From assembly GCA_002337385.1 (NCBI GenBank), contig DDFY01000011.1, positions 75,843 through 139,842 of the forward strand: a stretch of DNA of 64,000 bases. Reading direction: 5' to 3'. This DNA is from Erythrobacter sp. UBA1916. GTDB lineage: Bacteria > Pseudomonadota > Alphaproteobacteria > Sphingomonadales > Sphingomonadaceae. Positions 54,531 through 64,000 of the stretch are shown in pieces. The notes beneath the pieces were generated by a model, which was given only the letters and a program-made list of their open reading frames with translations, was not told the origin of the DNA and did not search any database. Numbering within the stretch: the first letter of the stretch is position 1; the number at the start of each line of letters is the position of its first letter. The position numbers and the translations under genes are program-made.

Positions 54531-57500
54531 TCTTCTTCTCCTTGGGGTTGGGTTGGCCGTTCGGGCCGGGGGCGCCGCATCAACAAATATGCGGCGGGGA
54601 TAACGAACATCGAAAGCAGCGGCGCGGTGATCATGCCGCCCACCATCGGCGCGGCGATGCGGCTCATGACCTCCGATCCTGCGCCGGTTCCAATGAGGAT
54701 CGGGAAGAGACCGGCAAGAATGACGGCCACGGTCATTGCCTTGGGACGCACGCGCAGAAGAGCGCCCTCCCTGATGGCTTCGCCCACGCCGTCCGCATCG
54801 AGGGCACCGCTGCGCCGGGCCAGCGCAGACTTGAGGTAGATCAGCATGATAACGCCGAACTCCGCCGATACCCCGGCAAGGGCAATGAAACCCACCGATG
54901 TCGCAACAGACTGGTTGTAGCCCATCAGATAGAGCAGCCAGAAGCCGCCGGTGAGGGCAAAGGGCAGCGTGCCCATAACAAGTAGCGCTTCGTCGAAGCG
55001 GCGGAAGATCAGGTACAGCAAAACGAAAATGATGCCGAGCGTCGCGGGAACGACGACCTGCAACCGCTCATTGGCGCGGGTGAGATATTCAAACTGGCCC
55101 GCGTAGGAAATGCTTACACCGGCAGGCAGATCGACGCCCTCTGAAACTGCCGCCTGAAGATCGCTTACGACCGAGGTCAAATCGCGCCCGCGCGTATCGA
55201 CATAGACCACGCTGATGAGACGGCCTTGCTCATTCTTGAGCATCGGGGGGCCATCGCTGACGCTCACCTGCGCTACGGTGCCGAGCGTAATTTGCTGGCC
55301 AGAGGGGGTTAGCAAAGGCAGCGCGTGCAGTTCTGCGAGGCTGTCGCGGATCTCGCGCGGATAGCGCACATTGATGGGATATCGCGCCAATCCTTCGACC
55401 GTTCTGCCGATATTCGCGCCGCCGATCGCGCCTGACACAATCTGCTGAACATCGGCGATATTCAGCCCGAAACGCGCCGCAGCGACCCGGTCGATGTCCA
55501 CATCGACATAGCGGCCTCCCGAAAGACGCTCTGCCAAAGCGGAGCTGACGCCGGGAACCTGTTTTGCGACATTCTCGACCTGCAACGCCACGCGCTCGAT
55601 CTCGCCAAGGTTCTCGCCAGACACTTTCACGCCTATCGGGCTCTTGATACCGGTCGCGAGCATGTCGATGCGATTGCGGATCGGGGGCACCCAGACATTG
55701 GCGAGCCCCGGCACCTGCACCGCACGATCAAGCTCTTCGACGAGCTTCTCCGGCGTCATTCCGGGTCGCCACTCTTCTCGAGGTTTGAACCGGATGGTCG
55801 TCTCGAACATCGTGAGCGGCGCCGGGTCTGTTGCGGTATCCGCGCGTCCTGCCTTGCCGAACACGGTGTCGACTTCGGGTACGGATTTGATCAGTCGATC
55901 AGTCCGCTGAAGCAATGCCGACGCTTCACCAGGAGACAGACCAGGCAACGCGCTTGGCATATAAAGCAAGTCGCCTTCGTCGAGCGGCGGCAGGAATTCT
56001 CCTCCAAGGCGGGTGAACGGGACCAGCGCTGTAAGGAATACGAGGCCTGCCACAACCAAAGTGGTTTTCGGTCGGCGCAGTACCCAATCAAGACCGGGCC
56101 GGTAGGCGTTGGTCAGCAAGCGATTGAGGACGTTGGTGTCCTCCTTGGGTATCTTCCCGCGGATCAGCCAGCCCATCAGAACGGGAACCAGCGTCACCGA
56201 CAGAATGGCGGCCGCCGCCATGGCATAGGTCTTGGTAAAGGCCAGTGGGGAGAAGAGCCGCCCTTCCTGCGCCTGCAGAGTAAACACCGGCAGGAACGAT
56301 AGGGTTATGATCAGGAGGCTGAAAAACAGCGCTGGCCCCACCTCTTTCGATGCGTCCGCAATCAGTTTCCAGCGCTCATCGTTGGACATCTTCTCGTCGG
56401 GATGGTCCTCTTCCCAATGCTCGATATGCTTGTGCGCGTTCTCGATCATGACGATGGCAGCGTCGACCATCGCGCCGATTGCGATGGCGATGCCGCCCAA
56501 GGACATGATGTTCGCATCGACCCCCTGGAACCGCATCACGATAAAGGCCGCCAGCACCCCCAATGGAAGCGTGACGATCGCCACCAATGCTGATCGCACA
56601 TGCCACAGGAACAGTGCGCAAACGATCGCGACGATGATAAATTCGGCGATGAGTTTTCCGGTCAGGTTTTCGATCGAGGCGTCGATCAGCTTCGAACGAT
56701 CATAGGTCGTGACAATCTCGACCCCTTCAGGAAGACTGGCCTGGAGCACGTCGAGCTTCTCTTCGACAGCCGCGATCGTTGCCCGCGCATCCTCGCCTTG
56801 TCTAAGCACAACAATACCGCCTGCGACTTCGCCTTCGCCATTGAGTTCGGCGATTCCTCGCCGCATTTCGGGGCCAAGCTGGATCGTGGCGATATCGGAT
56901 AGAGTAACCGGTATACCGTTCCCGACTGATTTGAGAGGGATCTGCCGGAAGTCGTCGAGAGACGTGAGATAGCCTGAAGCGCGGACCATAAACTCGGCCT
57001 CACCCATTTCAACCACCGATCCGCCAGCCTCCTGATTGGAAGCTTGTATGGCGCGCACGACATCGCTGTAAGTGACGCCAAGCGAAGCCATCCGGTAGGG
57101 TTCCAGCACGACCTGGTACTGCTTGACCATGCCGCCCACGCTGGCGACCTCTGCGATGCCCGGAATGGTCTGAAGCTCATAGCGCAGGAACCAGTCCTGA
57201 AGGCTTCTGAGCCCAGCAAGGTCGCTGTTCCCAGTTCGGTCAACCAACGCATATTCGTAAATCCAGCCCACGCCCGTCGCGTCCGGCCCGAGCGAGCTGG
57301 TCACACCTTCGGGCAATTCGTTTTGCACCTGGTTGAGATATTCGAGCACGCGCGAACGCGCCCAGTAGAGGTCCGTCCCATCCTCGAAGATCACATAGAC
57401 GAAGCTGTCGCCGAACATCGAATACCCGCGCACTGTTTCCGCGCCCGGCACCGAGAGCATCGTCGTTGCGAGCGGGTATGTGACCTGATCCTCAACGATG

Positions 57501-57676
57501 CGCGGAGCTTGGCCCGGATAATTAGACCGCACCACGACCTGGACATCAGACAGATCGGGGATCGCATCGACCGGCGTTGCGCGCACCGCCCAGAAGCCGG
57601 CGAGCGTGACCGCGAAGGCCGCCAGAACGATGAAAAACCGATTGGCGATCGAGGCATCGATTATGCGCGCGATCAT
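54509..57676 (-). CDS. cusA: CusA-type Cu(I)/Ag(I) efflux RND pump
   Basis: This 1055-residue RND pump has 12 spans in two halves. The heavy-metal subgroup is shown by [15 protein letters not shown] and by [20 protein letters not shown] in span 4. The methionines that carry Cu(I) through E. coli CusA have counterparts in [23 protein letters not shown] and [14 protein letters not shown]. It would expel Cu(I) and Ag(I) from the periplasm through the CusB/CusC channel. The start overlaps the CusB stop (ATGA at 57673-57676). The C-terminal tail is short and polar. Confidence 0.94.
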   Translation of the reverse strand: MIARIIDASIANRFFIVLAAFAVTLAGFWAVRATPVDAIPDLSDVQVVVRSNYPGQAPRIVEDQVTYPLATTMLSVPGAETVRGYSMFGDSFVYVIFEDGTDLYWARSRVLEYLNQVQNELPEGVTSSLGPDATGVGWIYEYALVDRTGNSDLAGLRSLQDWFLRYELQTIPGIAEVASVGGMVKQYQVVLEPYRMASLGVTYSDVVRAIQASNQEAGGSVVEMGEAEFMVRASGYLTSLDDFRQIPLKSVGNGIPVTLSDIATIQLGPEMRRGIAELNGEGEVAGGIVVLRQGEDARATIAAVEEKLDVLQASLPEGVEIVTTYDRSKLIDASIENLTGKLIAEFIIVAIVCALFLWHVRSALVAIVTLPLGVLAAFIVMRFQGVDANIMSLGGIAIAIGAMVDAAIVMIENAHKHIEHWEEDHPDEKMSNDERWKLIADASKEVGPALFFSLLIITLSFLPVFTLQAQEGRLFSPLAFTKTYAMAAAAILSVTLVPVLMGWLIRGKIPKEDTNVLNRLLTNAYRPGLDWVLRRPKTTLVVAGLVFLTALVPFTRLGGEFLPPLDEGDLLYMPSALPGLSPGEASALLQRTDRLIKSVPEVDTVFGKAGRADTATDPAPLTMFETTIRFKPREEWRPGMTPEKLVEELDRAVQVPGLANVWVPPIRNRIDMLATGIKSPIGVKVSGENLGEIERVALQVENVAKQVPGVSSALAERLSGGRYVDVDIDRVAAARFGLNIADVQQIVSGAIGGANIGRTVEGLARYPINVRYPREIRDSLAELHALPLLTPSGQQITLGTVAQVSVSDGPPMLKNEQGRLISVVYVDTRGRDLTSVVSDLQAAVSEGVDLPAGVSISYAGQFEYLTRANERLQVVVPATLGIIFVLLYLIFRRFDEALLVMGTLPFALTGGFWLLYLMGYNQSVATSVGFIALAGVSAEFGVIMLIYLKSALARRSGALDADGVGEAIREGALLRVRPKAMTVAVILAGLFPILIGTGAGSEVMSRIAAPMVGGMITAPLLSMFVIPAAYLLMRRPRPERPTQPQGEEECVPQPS

Positions 57677-59166
57677 TGGTCGGTCTTCCGAATGGATTCG
57701 ATGCGCGGACCGGTGTCGTGCTGCGAGAAGGTAAACTCGACCTTGTCGCCCGGTTCAATACCGTCAACTAGAGCGGCGTCGGCGAGGGCGAAGGGCATGA
57801 CCATGCTTGGCCATTCGAGGGCGGGAACCGGCGCGTGGTTGAGAGTGATCGAAGCACCAGCGATTTTCGTCACTCTTCCCGTAGCGGTGTATGCCCTCAT
57901 CTTTGGCGAGCCGTCCGACGCCATGCTCATGGTCCCATCGATCGACCTGACGTCGATCCCGCCAAGACTTGCTTCGGAGTCGATCAGGAACTGACCTGAA
58001 GTGACGACCTGCTCGCCCTCCGCAACGCCTGCGAGTATCTCTGTCTTGCCATTCGCTTCGCGCCCGATTTCGACCTCGGCAGGCAGGAACGCGCCTTCAT
58101 CCTGCTTGAGCATCACGAGATTTCGGCGTCCGGTTCGAATGACCGCCTCCGACGGTACCAGCAAGGCTCGCCGTGTGTCGGGTGAAAGCGACACCTGCGC
58201 GAACATGCCCGGCTTCAGCCTGCCGCGCGGGTTTGGCAACTCAGCCCGGACGGTGATCGTCCGGCTTGCTGCATCGGCGCTAGGAAGGATGGCAACAATC
58301 CGTCCCGCAAATCGCTGATCCGGATACGCTGCCAGGGTCGCACTGATGGGCTGGCCCTGCCGGATATTTGCGGCCTGTGTTTCGGGCACTGAGGCTTCCA
58401 GCCATATCGGCGAGAAGCCTGTAATCTCCGCGAGTGTCTGACCTTCCATCACGGTCATGCCTGGACGCACCCCGAGCATTGTTACAGCGCCGCCAACAGG
58501 TGCGGTGACTGTAAACGTGTTCTGGACGCGGTGTGTGCGTTCAACGGATGCGATCATCGCGTTTGTCATGCCGAGCAATCGCATTCGCTGCCGCATCGCA
58601 TCTGCCAGCGCCTTATCGCCAGTATCGAGCACAGCAATGTACTCGCGCTGCGCGCCGCCCCAATCAGGGACGAGAATGTCGACTATCGGAGTGCCTCGAC
58701 CCACCACATCGTCCTTGGCAAGTCCGTAGGTTCGTTGAACATAACCGCCCGCTCTTGGCTGGACGATGGCAACATCTCGGCTGTTGTAGGCCAGGACGCC
58801 CGTTACGGTAATTTCTGGCTCGAGAACTCCGAACTCTGCCGCTGCGGTGCGAATGCCGAAATTCTGGACCAGGCCCGGATCAATCCGGACGCCCGCTTCC
58901 GCAGCTTCTCCCGCGCACTTGGGAACCAGCATCATGTCCATGAAGGGCGATTTGCCAGGCTCGTCAAAGCGCTGTCCGGGCACCATCGGATCGTACCAGT
59001 AAAGCACCTCTTCGCATTCTGCCGCATCGGAACCGGAGATCCCACCCTCGCTCTCACCGCCTATAAGCGAGAGCGCATATCCCGCGCCGAGGCTGACAAG
59101 CGCGACGCCTGCCATGATTGCATAGGTTCGCTTCGTAGGGCCCGAGCTGTCGACTGTATTGCTCAT
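57673..59166 (-). CDS. cusB: CusB-type periplasmic adaptor with a C-terminal CusF-like domain
   Basis: This protein has 497 residues from ATG 59166, which overlaps the CusC stop and has GGGGAG upstream. One N-terminal span ([20 protein letters not shown]) anchors it. YWYDPMVPG, then [17 protein letters not shown], matches the Met-containing N-terminal segment of E. coli CusB. The adaptor core includes [16 protein letters not shown] and [15 protein letters not shown]. The last about 70 residues form a second CusF-like domain with [14 protein letters not shown]. It would take Cu(I) and gate the pump, and the fused domain may replace or add to the free CusF. Confidence 0.92.
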   Translation of the reverse strand: MSNTVDSSGPTKRTYAIMAGVALVSLGAGYALSLIGGESEGGISGSDAAECEEVLYWYDPMVPGQRFDEPGKSPFMDMMLVPKCAGEAAEAGVRIDPGLVQNFGIRTAAAEFGVLEPEITVTGVLAYNSRDVAIVQPRAGGYVQRTYGLAKDDVVGRGTPIVDILVPDWGGAQREYIAVLDTGDKALADAMRQRMRLLGMTNAMIASVERTHRVQNTFTVTAPVGGAVTMLGVRPGMTVMEGQTLAEITGFSPIWLEASVPETQAANIRQGQPISATLAAYPDQRFAGRIVAILPSADAASRTITVRAELPNPRGRLKPGMFAQVSLSPDTRRALLVPSEAVIRTGRRNLVMLKQDEGAFLPAEVEIGREANGKTEILAGVAEGEQVVTSGQFLIDSEASLGGIDVRSIDGTMSMASDGSPKMRAYTATGRVTKIAGASITLNHAPVPALEWPSMVMPFALADAALVDGIEPGDKVEFTFSQHDTGPRIESIRKTDQ

Positions 59167-60398
59167 GGCTGCTGCTCCCCGTAAGTCAAGCGAAGCATCT
59201 CGGCCCATTCCACGGTCGCAGCTTCGCGTTCAAAGATTTCAAGATCGAGCAAGGCCAAATCCGCCTTTGCTGCAATCACATCGATCAGGTCTGCGTTTCC
59301 GGCAGCAAAGCTCGCCGTCTCCAGCTCAACCCTTTGGCGGGCCAGCGGCAGCAATTCATCGTGGGCGCGTTCCCATTGGCGCTTCGCACTGCGCCACGTG
59401 GCGAGATCGGATTCGAATTGCACACGCAGTGCCCGCAACCGATCATCGCGCTCAGCCTGCGTAGCGGCAGCCTCTGCCTCGGCGGCACGAATGCGGGGCT
59501 TTTGACGTTGATCGGTGAAGATGGGCAGGGTAACCGATCCCATGACAGAGAATGCGTCTCCGAAGGCAGGGTCGCGTCGGCCATAGTTTACGCTCACTCC
59601 GAAGTCGGGGCGCAAGTCGGCGCGCGCGAGGTCGGCGTTCGCTTCTGCGCGTCCGGTGGCAGCATCGGCAAGACGGATGACGGGGTTAAGGTCCAGAGCT
59701 TGTTCGAGGCTGCCGCTGTCGACATCGGCCGCTGGCGCATTACCCGCGATAGTAGGGTCGTCTGTGTGAATGTAGCTCGAGAGCATGGCGCGCGCGGCAT
59801 CTCTTTCGGCTTCAATTCTTGTGATTGCATCTTCGATCACAAGGAGCTCGCGGCGAATGGCAAGGCTTTCGGCCGGACGGGCTGCCCCCGACGCGACAGC
59901 GCTGTTTGCCACCGGCTGAAGCCTGCGCAGATCGCTCAGCGCCGTATGGGCGAAGGCGAGCTTCTCTTCGGCATAGTACAAGTCGATCCAGGCCGCTGAT
60001 GTGGCGATATCGATCCGCTGCTGAGCAACTCCAAGCCGCATCTGAGCGACGGCTACATCTGCGCCCGCTACGCCTCTACGGGCTCTGCGCCGTGCAAGGT
60101 TCGGGATTGGTTGCTCAATGCCAACAGCAATCTGCGTTGGAAGCTGGCGATCAAACTCGAACGCTACAGGCCCCGTGATTGGCAGGTTTGCAATCCCGCC
60201 ACGCAAGATAGGATCGGGCAGCTCATCTGCGGCATCCGAGGCATCTCGCGTGCCGTCGATACGCAATTGCGCGGCCTGGAGCAGCGGCTGATCCTCGCGC
60301 GCTGCCTGCAAGGCTTCTTCGTAGCCAACCGGCTGCGCGAGCACGACCTGCGCCGGCATCAGGGCGGCTGCAAGGATACCGCCTATGGACCATTTCAT
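59163..60398 (-). CDS. cusC: CusC-type TolC-family outer-membrane channel protein
   Basis: This 411-residue protein has a signal peptide (MKWSIGGILAAALMPAQVVLA) and the two OEP repeats of long helices: RIDGTRDASDAADELPDPIL and later LRVQFESDLATWRSAKRQW. LARADLRPDFGVSVNYG and TLPIFTDQRQKPRI are strand segments typical of metal-efflux channels. It would form the exit duct of the CusABC pump. It is the first gene of the operon; a small inverted repeat GCAATG/CATTGC (60437-60454) lies 39 bases upstream. Confidence 0.9.
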   Translation of the reverse strand: MKWSIGGILAAALMPAQVVLAQPVGYEEALQAAREDQPLLQAAQLRIDGTRDASDAADELPDPILRGGIANLPITGPVAFEFDRQLPTQIAVGIEQPIPNLARRRARRGVAGADVAVAQMRLGVAQQRIDIATSAAWIDLYYAEEKLAFAHTALSDLRRLQPVANSAVASGAARPAESLAIRRELLVIEDAITRIEAERDAARAMLSSYIHTDDPTIAGNAPAADVDSGSLEQALDLNPVIRLADAATGRAEANADLARADLRPDFGVSVNYGRRDPAFGDAFSVMGSVTLPIFTDQRQKPRIRAAEAEAAATQAERDDRLRALRVQFESDLATWRSAKRQWERAHDELLPLARQRVELETASFAAGNADLIDVIAAKADLALLDLEIFEREAATVEWAEMLRLTYGEQQP

Positions 60399-60510
60399 GG
60401 AAAAATCTCACTTGATTTGCGTGCCGAGGTCCGGCGGCAATGGCGGTGCATTGCAGCGTTAAGACCACGCATTCAGAAGGCAGAATTCGCCCTCAGTTCG
60501 TGCAATCAAG

Positions 60511-60876
60511 TCAGGTTCGTGGAGGTGGACAGTCGGGCGTAGAAACGCGGCTGATGAGTGGGGGAGAAATGCTCGACAAATACAATGGGCCCTCAATGAA
60601 CGGCTTGGCGCCAGACAGCGATGAACTGCTGCCTACCCAGACAGGAGAAACCGCGTTTGTGGCAAGCAAGCAATCGGCCGACATGTCTTCACAAGGTGCA
60701 TCAGGACTGCCGTGATGGCTGTGTATGGGCCCATCGCCTTCAGAGTGGTGCATCATTTCAGCACAATCGGAAGCGAGCATCTTCTCCGCTTCGGGCGTAG
60801 GCATCGCCTGCACGGGTGATTGGATCACGAAACCAATGCAAAGCAATGTCAGCAAAAAGGAACGCAACCGAACCAT
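60511..60876 (-). CDS. Small secreted Cys/His-rich protein linked to the copper operon
   Basis: This protein has 121 residues from ATG 60876; the frame is open to 61104, but this start gives a clean signal peptide (VRLRSFLLTLLCIGFVIQSPVQA). The mature part has DCAEMMHHSEGDGPIHSHHG, DAPCEDMSADC and a C-terminal PDCPPPRT. The Cys and His spacing suits metal binding, and small proteins with this layout occur before cus/czc operons in sphingomonads. It may be a metal sensor, leader or chelator. It lies 112 bases upstream of cusC on the same strand. Confidence 0.68.
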   Translation of the reverse strand: MVRLRSFLLTLLCIGFVIQSPVQAMPTPEAEKMLASDCAEMMHHSEGDGPIHSHHGSPDAPCEDMSADCLLATNAVSPVWVGSSSSLSGAKPFIEGPLYLSSISPPLISRVSTPDCPPPRT

Positions 60877-61119
60877 CTTCGGAACCCTAGAGACTTTGCG
60901 GCTTACCGTCAAGAATGCATGTGCTTGAGGAAAAAGGCGCAACCATTGCCTCGGCCATTTGCCACTTTCTAGCCTGAGCCAGTCCCGGCCGACAATCGAC
61001 GCTATCACGGCCAATGCATGCCGTACATGCCAAGCCTGTGACTTTGGAAAATCACGGCTCGCCGACAGCGGAGCTTCGGGGAAATATGGGATTGAAAGAA
61101 GCATGAACGCTGTGATCGT

Positions 61120-62472
61120 CTATGAACTTTGCTGCTTCCAAGCGCCCATCGAGCCAAGATAGATATCGATCTTGTCGAAACCGCGACTTGCCAGCCAGCC
61201 CGCAGCAACGCTCGCCCGCATACCGCTCGCGCACATCAGCGTGTAGTGGCGGCCGCGGTCGAGCTCTTCCCACTGCGTGTTGAGCTCACCGACATAGATA
61301 TGTTCTGAGCCGTCAATACTTGCTTCTCGTCGTTCGTCCGCGTCGCGCACGTCGAGCAGGATCCACTCGCCGCTGTCCTGACCGAGCCTGCGCGCGACTT
61401 CCTCGGTGCCGATCATGGGAATGCTGCGCATCGCTTTGCCCTGTGCGGCGGCTGGAACCACGCCGACATAGCCGCCCACAACATTATCGAGACCGATGCG
61501 CACCAGATGGGTCATGGCCTGGGCTAGCTGGTCTTCGTCGGAAGCGACGAGGGCGATCCTGTCGCCTTTACCGAGGAACCATCCCGCAAACGCCGGTATC
61601 ATTCCCACCGGAAGGCACATGGCACCCGGCAGATGGCCGGCAGCGTAAGCGAGCGGCTCGCGCACATCGACCAGGTGATCAGCGCCGCTCTCGCTAAGGT
61701 CTTCCAGCCCCAGACGCCTTGGCCGCATGACGCGCGGCGCGGCATCGGACCCTTCAAGGTTGAGCCGCTCCATCAGCCGGAAATAGGGCGGCTGGTAATG
61801 GTGCTCTCCTACCTTCGCGTTGATGAACTCGTCACGGTCGGAGATGCGCAGGCGCGGGTTGTTGCGCCGCTCGTGGCCGATTGTCGAGAATTCCCGTTCA
61901 GCCATTCCCGACCCGCAGACCGAGCCCGCACCATGCGCCGGGTAGATAATCGCCTGATCGCCGAGGCCGCAAAGTTTCTGCAGGGAGTCGAAAAGAAGGC
62001 CCGCGACTTCTTCCTTGCGCTCGGGATAGAAATCGGTGCGTCCGACATCGCCGACGAACAGGGCATCGCCGGTAAAGACGCCGACCGGTCCCTCGGAATA
62101 TTCGCTGTCATGGATGACGAAAGCGAGATGATCGTCGGTGTGTCCAGGTGTTTCCAGCACCTCGATCCGCAATTGACCCAGCTCAAAACAATCGCCTTCG
62201 CGTGCGGTCTTGGCAAAAACGACTTCGCCTGCCGCGTCGGGCCCGTGATAGACCGTGGCTCCTGTCAAATCGGCCAAAATCGGCGAGCCGCTGATCAGAT
62301 CTTCATTGCGATGGGTTTCGAAGATGTGCGTTATCTCCAGTCCTTCGGCCCGGGCCTTTTCGACATAGATCTCGCAGTCCCGGCGCGGATCGATGACCGC
62401 TGCCTGTCCGCCCGAGCCGATGATATACGAAAGGTGCGAGAGGCCAGGGGTTTTGATCTTCTCCAGAAACAT
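61120..62472 (-). CDS. Persulfide dioxygenase-like metallo-beta-lactamase fold protein with rhodanese domains
   Basis: This protein has 450 residues from ATG 62472, with AAGGAAG upstream. The N-terminal 240 residues are a metallo-beta-lactamase fold in which the H-x-H-x-D-H loop reads FETHRNEDLISG, so only the first His and the Asp remain. The His in TPGHTDDHL and the Asp in FTGDALFVGD are kept. These three (first His, second His, Asp) correspond to the iron ligands of human ETHE1. Two rhodanese domains follow: HLVDVREPLAYAAGHLPGA, which lacks an obvious active Cys, and ILLDVRDADERREASIDGSE, with Cys in LMCASGMRAS. It would oxidise or pass persulfide sulfur. Confidence 0.8.
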   Translation of the reverse strand: MFLEKIKTPGLSHLSYIIGSGGQAAVIDPRRDCEIYVEKARAEGLEITHIFETHRNEDLISGSPILADLTGATVYHGPDAAGEVVFAKTAREGDCFELGQLRIEVLETPGHTDDHLAFVIHDSEYSEGPVGVFTGDALFVGDVGRTDFYPERKEEVAGLLFDSLQKLCGLGDQAIIYPAHGAGSVCGSGMAEREFSTIGHERRNNPRLRISDRDEFINAKVGEHHYQPPYFRLMERLNLEGSDAAPRVMRPRRLGLEDLSESGADHLVDVREPLAYAAGHLPGAMCLPVGMIPAFAGWFLGKGDRIALVASDEDQLAQAMTHLVRIGLDNVVGGYVGVVPAAAQGKAMRSIPMIGTEEVARRLGQDSGEWILLDVRDADERREASIDGSEHIYVGELNTQWEELDRGRHYTLMCASGMRASVAAGWLASRGFDKIDIYLGSMGAWKQQSS

Positions 62473-62498
62473 GCGACTTCCTTGTCTATTGCTCAAAG

Positions 62499-62524
62499 TC
62501 TGTAACGTTCGGGCTCGTTACAGA
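62499..62524. promoter_or_regulatory. Perfect 9-bp-arm palindrome upstream of the persulfide dioxygenase-like gene
   Basis: The arms TCTGTAACG (62499-62507) and CGTTACAGA (62516-62524) are exact inverted repeats around 8 bases. The site lies 27-52 bases upstream of the gene start, a typical position for a repressor. The half-site TGTAACG resembles those of TetR-type repressors. The regulator is not in the window. Confidence 0.65.
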
Positions 62525-62543
62525 TCGAAAAATGATACGACGC

Positions 62544-63248
62544 TCAATCGATACCGAGTTCGGCCTTGATGGCACCAGGACTTTCGAAACGTTCGGCTTC
62601 GGGCCTGCCGATGGCAGGCTTTGCGTTGATCCAGGTGTCTTCGCACACGAATTCAAGCAGGCTCGCCGCGAGATCAGCATGACGGCAGCGGAAACAGCTT
62701 TCTGCCAAGCGTTCATCCGTAATGACGGCATCGCCGGTGTAAGGCTTATCCAGGAGCCAGCCCGGACGTGCGGCCGTCCATTTGGTGCCTTGTGCGTCGC
62801 TGAGCATCGCTTCCATGGCGCGCATCTGCTCGAGTATATTGAACAATGCAGGCTTGGCAGTGAGTTCAAACCAGGCCGGGACGCTCGACTGATGTTCGAC
62901 GAAGGCAGCGGAGATTACGGCAATGCGGTCGATCTTCGCTTGTGCCATCGCCTCGAGCAGGTTGCGCGTGCCATCGGTATAGAGCGGCGGTGGATCGATC
63001 GCATTGCCCGGACCGAAAGCGACACCGAGGGTCGAGATAACCGCGCGGCAGCCATCGAGATCGCCCGCGAAATTATCCGACAGCACATCGCATTCGATAT
63101 ATTCGAAGTCGCCCACCCGCTCGCCTGGCCCGGGCACGGTGTGTTCAAAGGCGCGGATCGGTATGTCCCGGGCAAGGGCACGCCTCAAGAGCTCGCTGCC
63201 GGTCTTCCCGCCTGCGCCGAAGACAGCGATGGGCCTCGTATCGGTCAT
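62544..63248 (-). CDS. NAD(P)-binding protein, NmrA/atypical SDR type
   Basis: This 234-residue protein has IAVFGAGGKTGSELLRRAL with the glycine motif G-A-G-G-K-T-G at the first strand, then FEYIECDVLSD, AVISTLGVAFG and WTAARPGWLLD. No Tyr-x-x-x-Lys catalytic pair is clear, so it may be a sensor or an oxidoreductase with an atypical site. It follows the DUF-like lipoprotein gene by 93 bases and is 71 bases upstream of the persulfide dioxygenase-like gene. Confidence 0.78.
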   Translation of the reverse strand: MTDTRPIAVFGAGGKTGSELLRRALARDIPIRAFEHTVPGPGERVGDFEYIECDVLSDNFAGDLDGCRAVISTLGVAFGPGNAIDPPPLYTDGTRNLLEAMAQAKIDRIAVISAAFVEHQSSVPAWFELTAKPALFNILEQMRAMEAMLSDAQGTKWTAARPGWLLDKPYTGDAVITDERLAESCFRCRHADLAASLLEFVCEDTWINAKPAIGRPEAERFESPGAIKAELGID

Positions 63249-63341
63249 CTGCTTGTTCCTGTTAAGACAGGTGTGGGCGACGAACGGAGGAGCTGCGGGC
63301 GCACGGGGTAGCCAACGGCCCGCCCATGCGCCCTGCCAGTA

Positions 63342-63830
63342 TCAGGCTCCGTCGGCCGGACAGGTGGTATAACCCCAAAAGCCGAACTCATCCTTGGCTC
63401 TTGGTGCTGCCACGATCATCTCCTGCATTTGCAGGCCCGCATCGCCTTCATTATCCAGCATGCGGGTTTTGATCCGAAGCTCGCCGTTCGCATAGCTGCC
63501 AGGGCCATCGGCGGTCACGGGGATCAATTTGCCATTGATCTTGATCGCTCCGCCCCCGTCACCGTCATAGACAAACGAGGGAAAGGCCACTTCGGTCAGG
63601 CGGAACTGGCAGGCCTGTCCTGCGCCCAGAGCAGCAAGGTCCGCGTCATTCATGGTCCCGGGAAGCATGAGGCCCGGGTCAACATTTGCCAGTGCACTGG
63701 CCGCGTCCTCGATCGGCGCGGCAGTGGCAGGCGGGTCGAGCTGGGCTTCGCGGTCATTTCCCGGAGCAGTATTCGAATTGCAGGCGGCAAGCGGCAGCGC
63801 GATGAGCGCCGTGAAAGCTATCTTGTTCAT
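63342..63830 (-). CDS. Lipoprotein of unknown function
   Basis: This 162-residue protein has a lipobox ([10 protein letters not shown], Cys17), then a flexible Pro/Ala/Asp-rich linker ([19 protein letters not shown]), then a compact beta-rich domain with [20 protein letters not shown] and [12 protein letters not shown]. Two Cys of the domain could pair. No known motif was recognised. The start overlaps the stop of the DUF305-type gene by ATGA, so the two are coupled. Confidence 0.7.
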   Translation of the reverse strand: MNKIAFTALIALPLAACNSNTAPGNDREAQLDPPATAAPIEDAASALANVDPGLMLPGTMNDADLAALGAGQACQFRLTEVAFPSFVYDGDGGGAIKINGKLIPVTADGPGSYANGELRIKTRMLDNEGDAGLQMQEMIVAAPRAKDEFGFWGYTTCPADGA

Positions 63831-64000
63831 GGCTGCATCTCCTCGGGCAGGCGTTCTTCGGTCCGCGGACCGTTCTGCTCGATATCGTCTATGAGATATT
63901 TCATCTCGGCGATTTCGCGGCGCTGGGCGACTATGATCGCTTGAGCGAGTTCGCGCACGCGAGGATCTTTCAGGCTCGCGCGTTCGCTGGTCATGATCGC
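63827..64000 (-). CDS. DUF305-type protein, C-terminal end (partial)
   Basis: Only the last 57 residues are in the window. [18 protein letters not shown] then [14 protein letters not shown] matches the final helix pair of DUF305 proteins, in which a paired H-x-x-M-A cluster (lost off the window) binds metal. Such proteins are common in copper-resistance blocks. The rest lies outside the right edge, so start and signal are unknown. Confidence 0.72.
   Translation of the reverse strand, partial: AIMTSERASLKDPRVRELAQAIIVAQRREIAEMKYLIDDIEQNGPRTEERLPEEMQP

Overview
The window is GC-rich, coding-dense alphaproteobacterial chromosome. Its gene content points to an Erythrobacteraceae- or Sphingomonadaceae-like organism: several TonB-dependent receptors, a GH3 glucosidase next to a LacI regulator, a LigE-family glutathione S-transferase, a spinster-type MFS carrier and a sphingomonad-style cus/cop copper block. 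The assignment rests on gene content, not on a marker gene. No rRNA, complete tRNA, CRISPR array or intact transposase was seen.

Region 1 (1-2115). The 5' part of a putA-like proline dehydrogenase gene (minus, cut by the window edge) is followed by a non-coding stretch that looks like a 6S RNA, then a small SAM-dependent methyltransferase.

Region 2 (2441-24348). This is a large surface-polysaccharide and export region made of modules. They are: (a) ATP-grasp ligase, low-molecular-weight tyrosine phosphatase and polysaccharide deacetylase; (b) a tightly coupled minus-strand operon of lytic-transglycosylase-like protein, ABC exporter, HprK-like kinase fused to a GT2 domain, PqqD-like protein, GT2 glycosyltransferase and NTP_transf_5 nucleotidyltransferase, with an unknown 86-residue protein just upstream; (c) MBOAT acyltransferase, SGNH-like partner, acyl carrier protein and FkbH-type loading enzyme; (d) a GT25-like transferase, an internally deleted pyruvyl transferase, a Wzx-like flippase, a second pyruvyl transferase and two GT4 glycosyltransferases. 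Module (b) is the best candidate for an undescribed system. It has the accessory set of kinase-bearing lasso-peptide loci (PqqD-like, HprK-like, nucleotidyltransferase, ABC exporter) but no visible cyclase or leader protease, and the kinase is fused to a glycosyltransferase.

Region 3 (24489-34463). This is a glycoside-use locus (GH3 enzyme and TonB receptor, divergent LacI regulator with a palindromic operator candidate, then a type-B carboxylesterase), followed by MarC, a nitrobindin-like protein and a Kch-type potassium channel.

Region 4 (34682-40594). A very large glycine-rich autotransporter lies divergent from a LuxR-type regulator.

Region 5 (40819-48861). A LysR regulator, a PatB/MalY-type C-S lyase, a LigE-like glutathione transferase, a mercaptopyruvate-type sulfurtransferase, an MFS carrier and a TonB receptor form a plausible pathway for taking up a compound, conjugating it to glutathione and cleaving C-S bonds.

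Region 6 (48862-64000). A 715-base non-coding stretch with a tRNA-Ser-3'-end-like sequence borders a metal-resistance block: Met/His-rich secreted proteins, a YHS protein, a Tat-exported multicopper oxidase, CusF, CusA, CusB, CusC, a persulfide-dioxygenase-like protein with rhodanese domains, an NAD(P)-binding protein and the end of a DUF305-type protein. Together they would oxidise, chelate and expel periplasmic Cu(I) and handle reactive sulfur.
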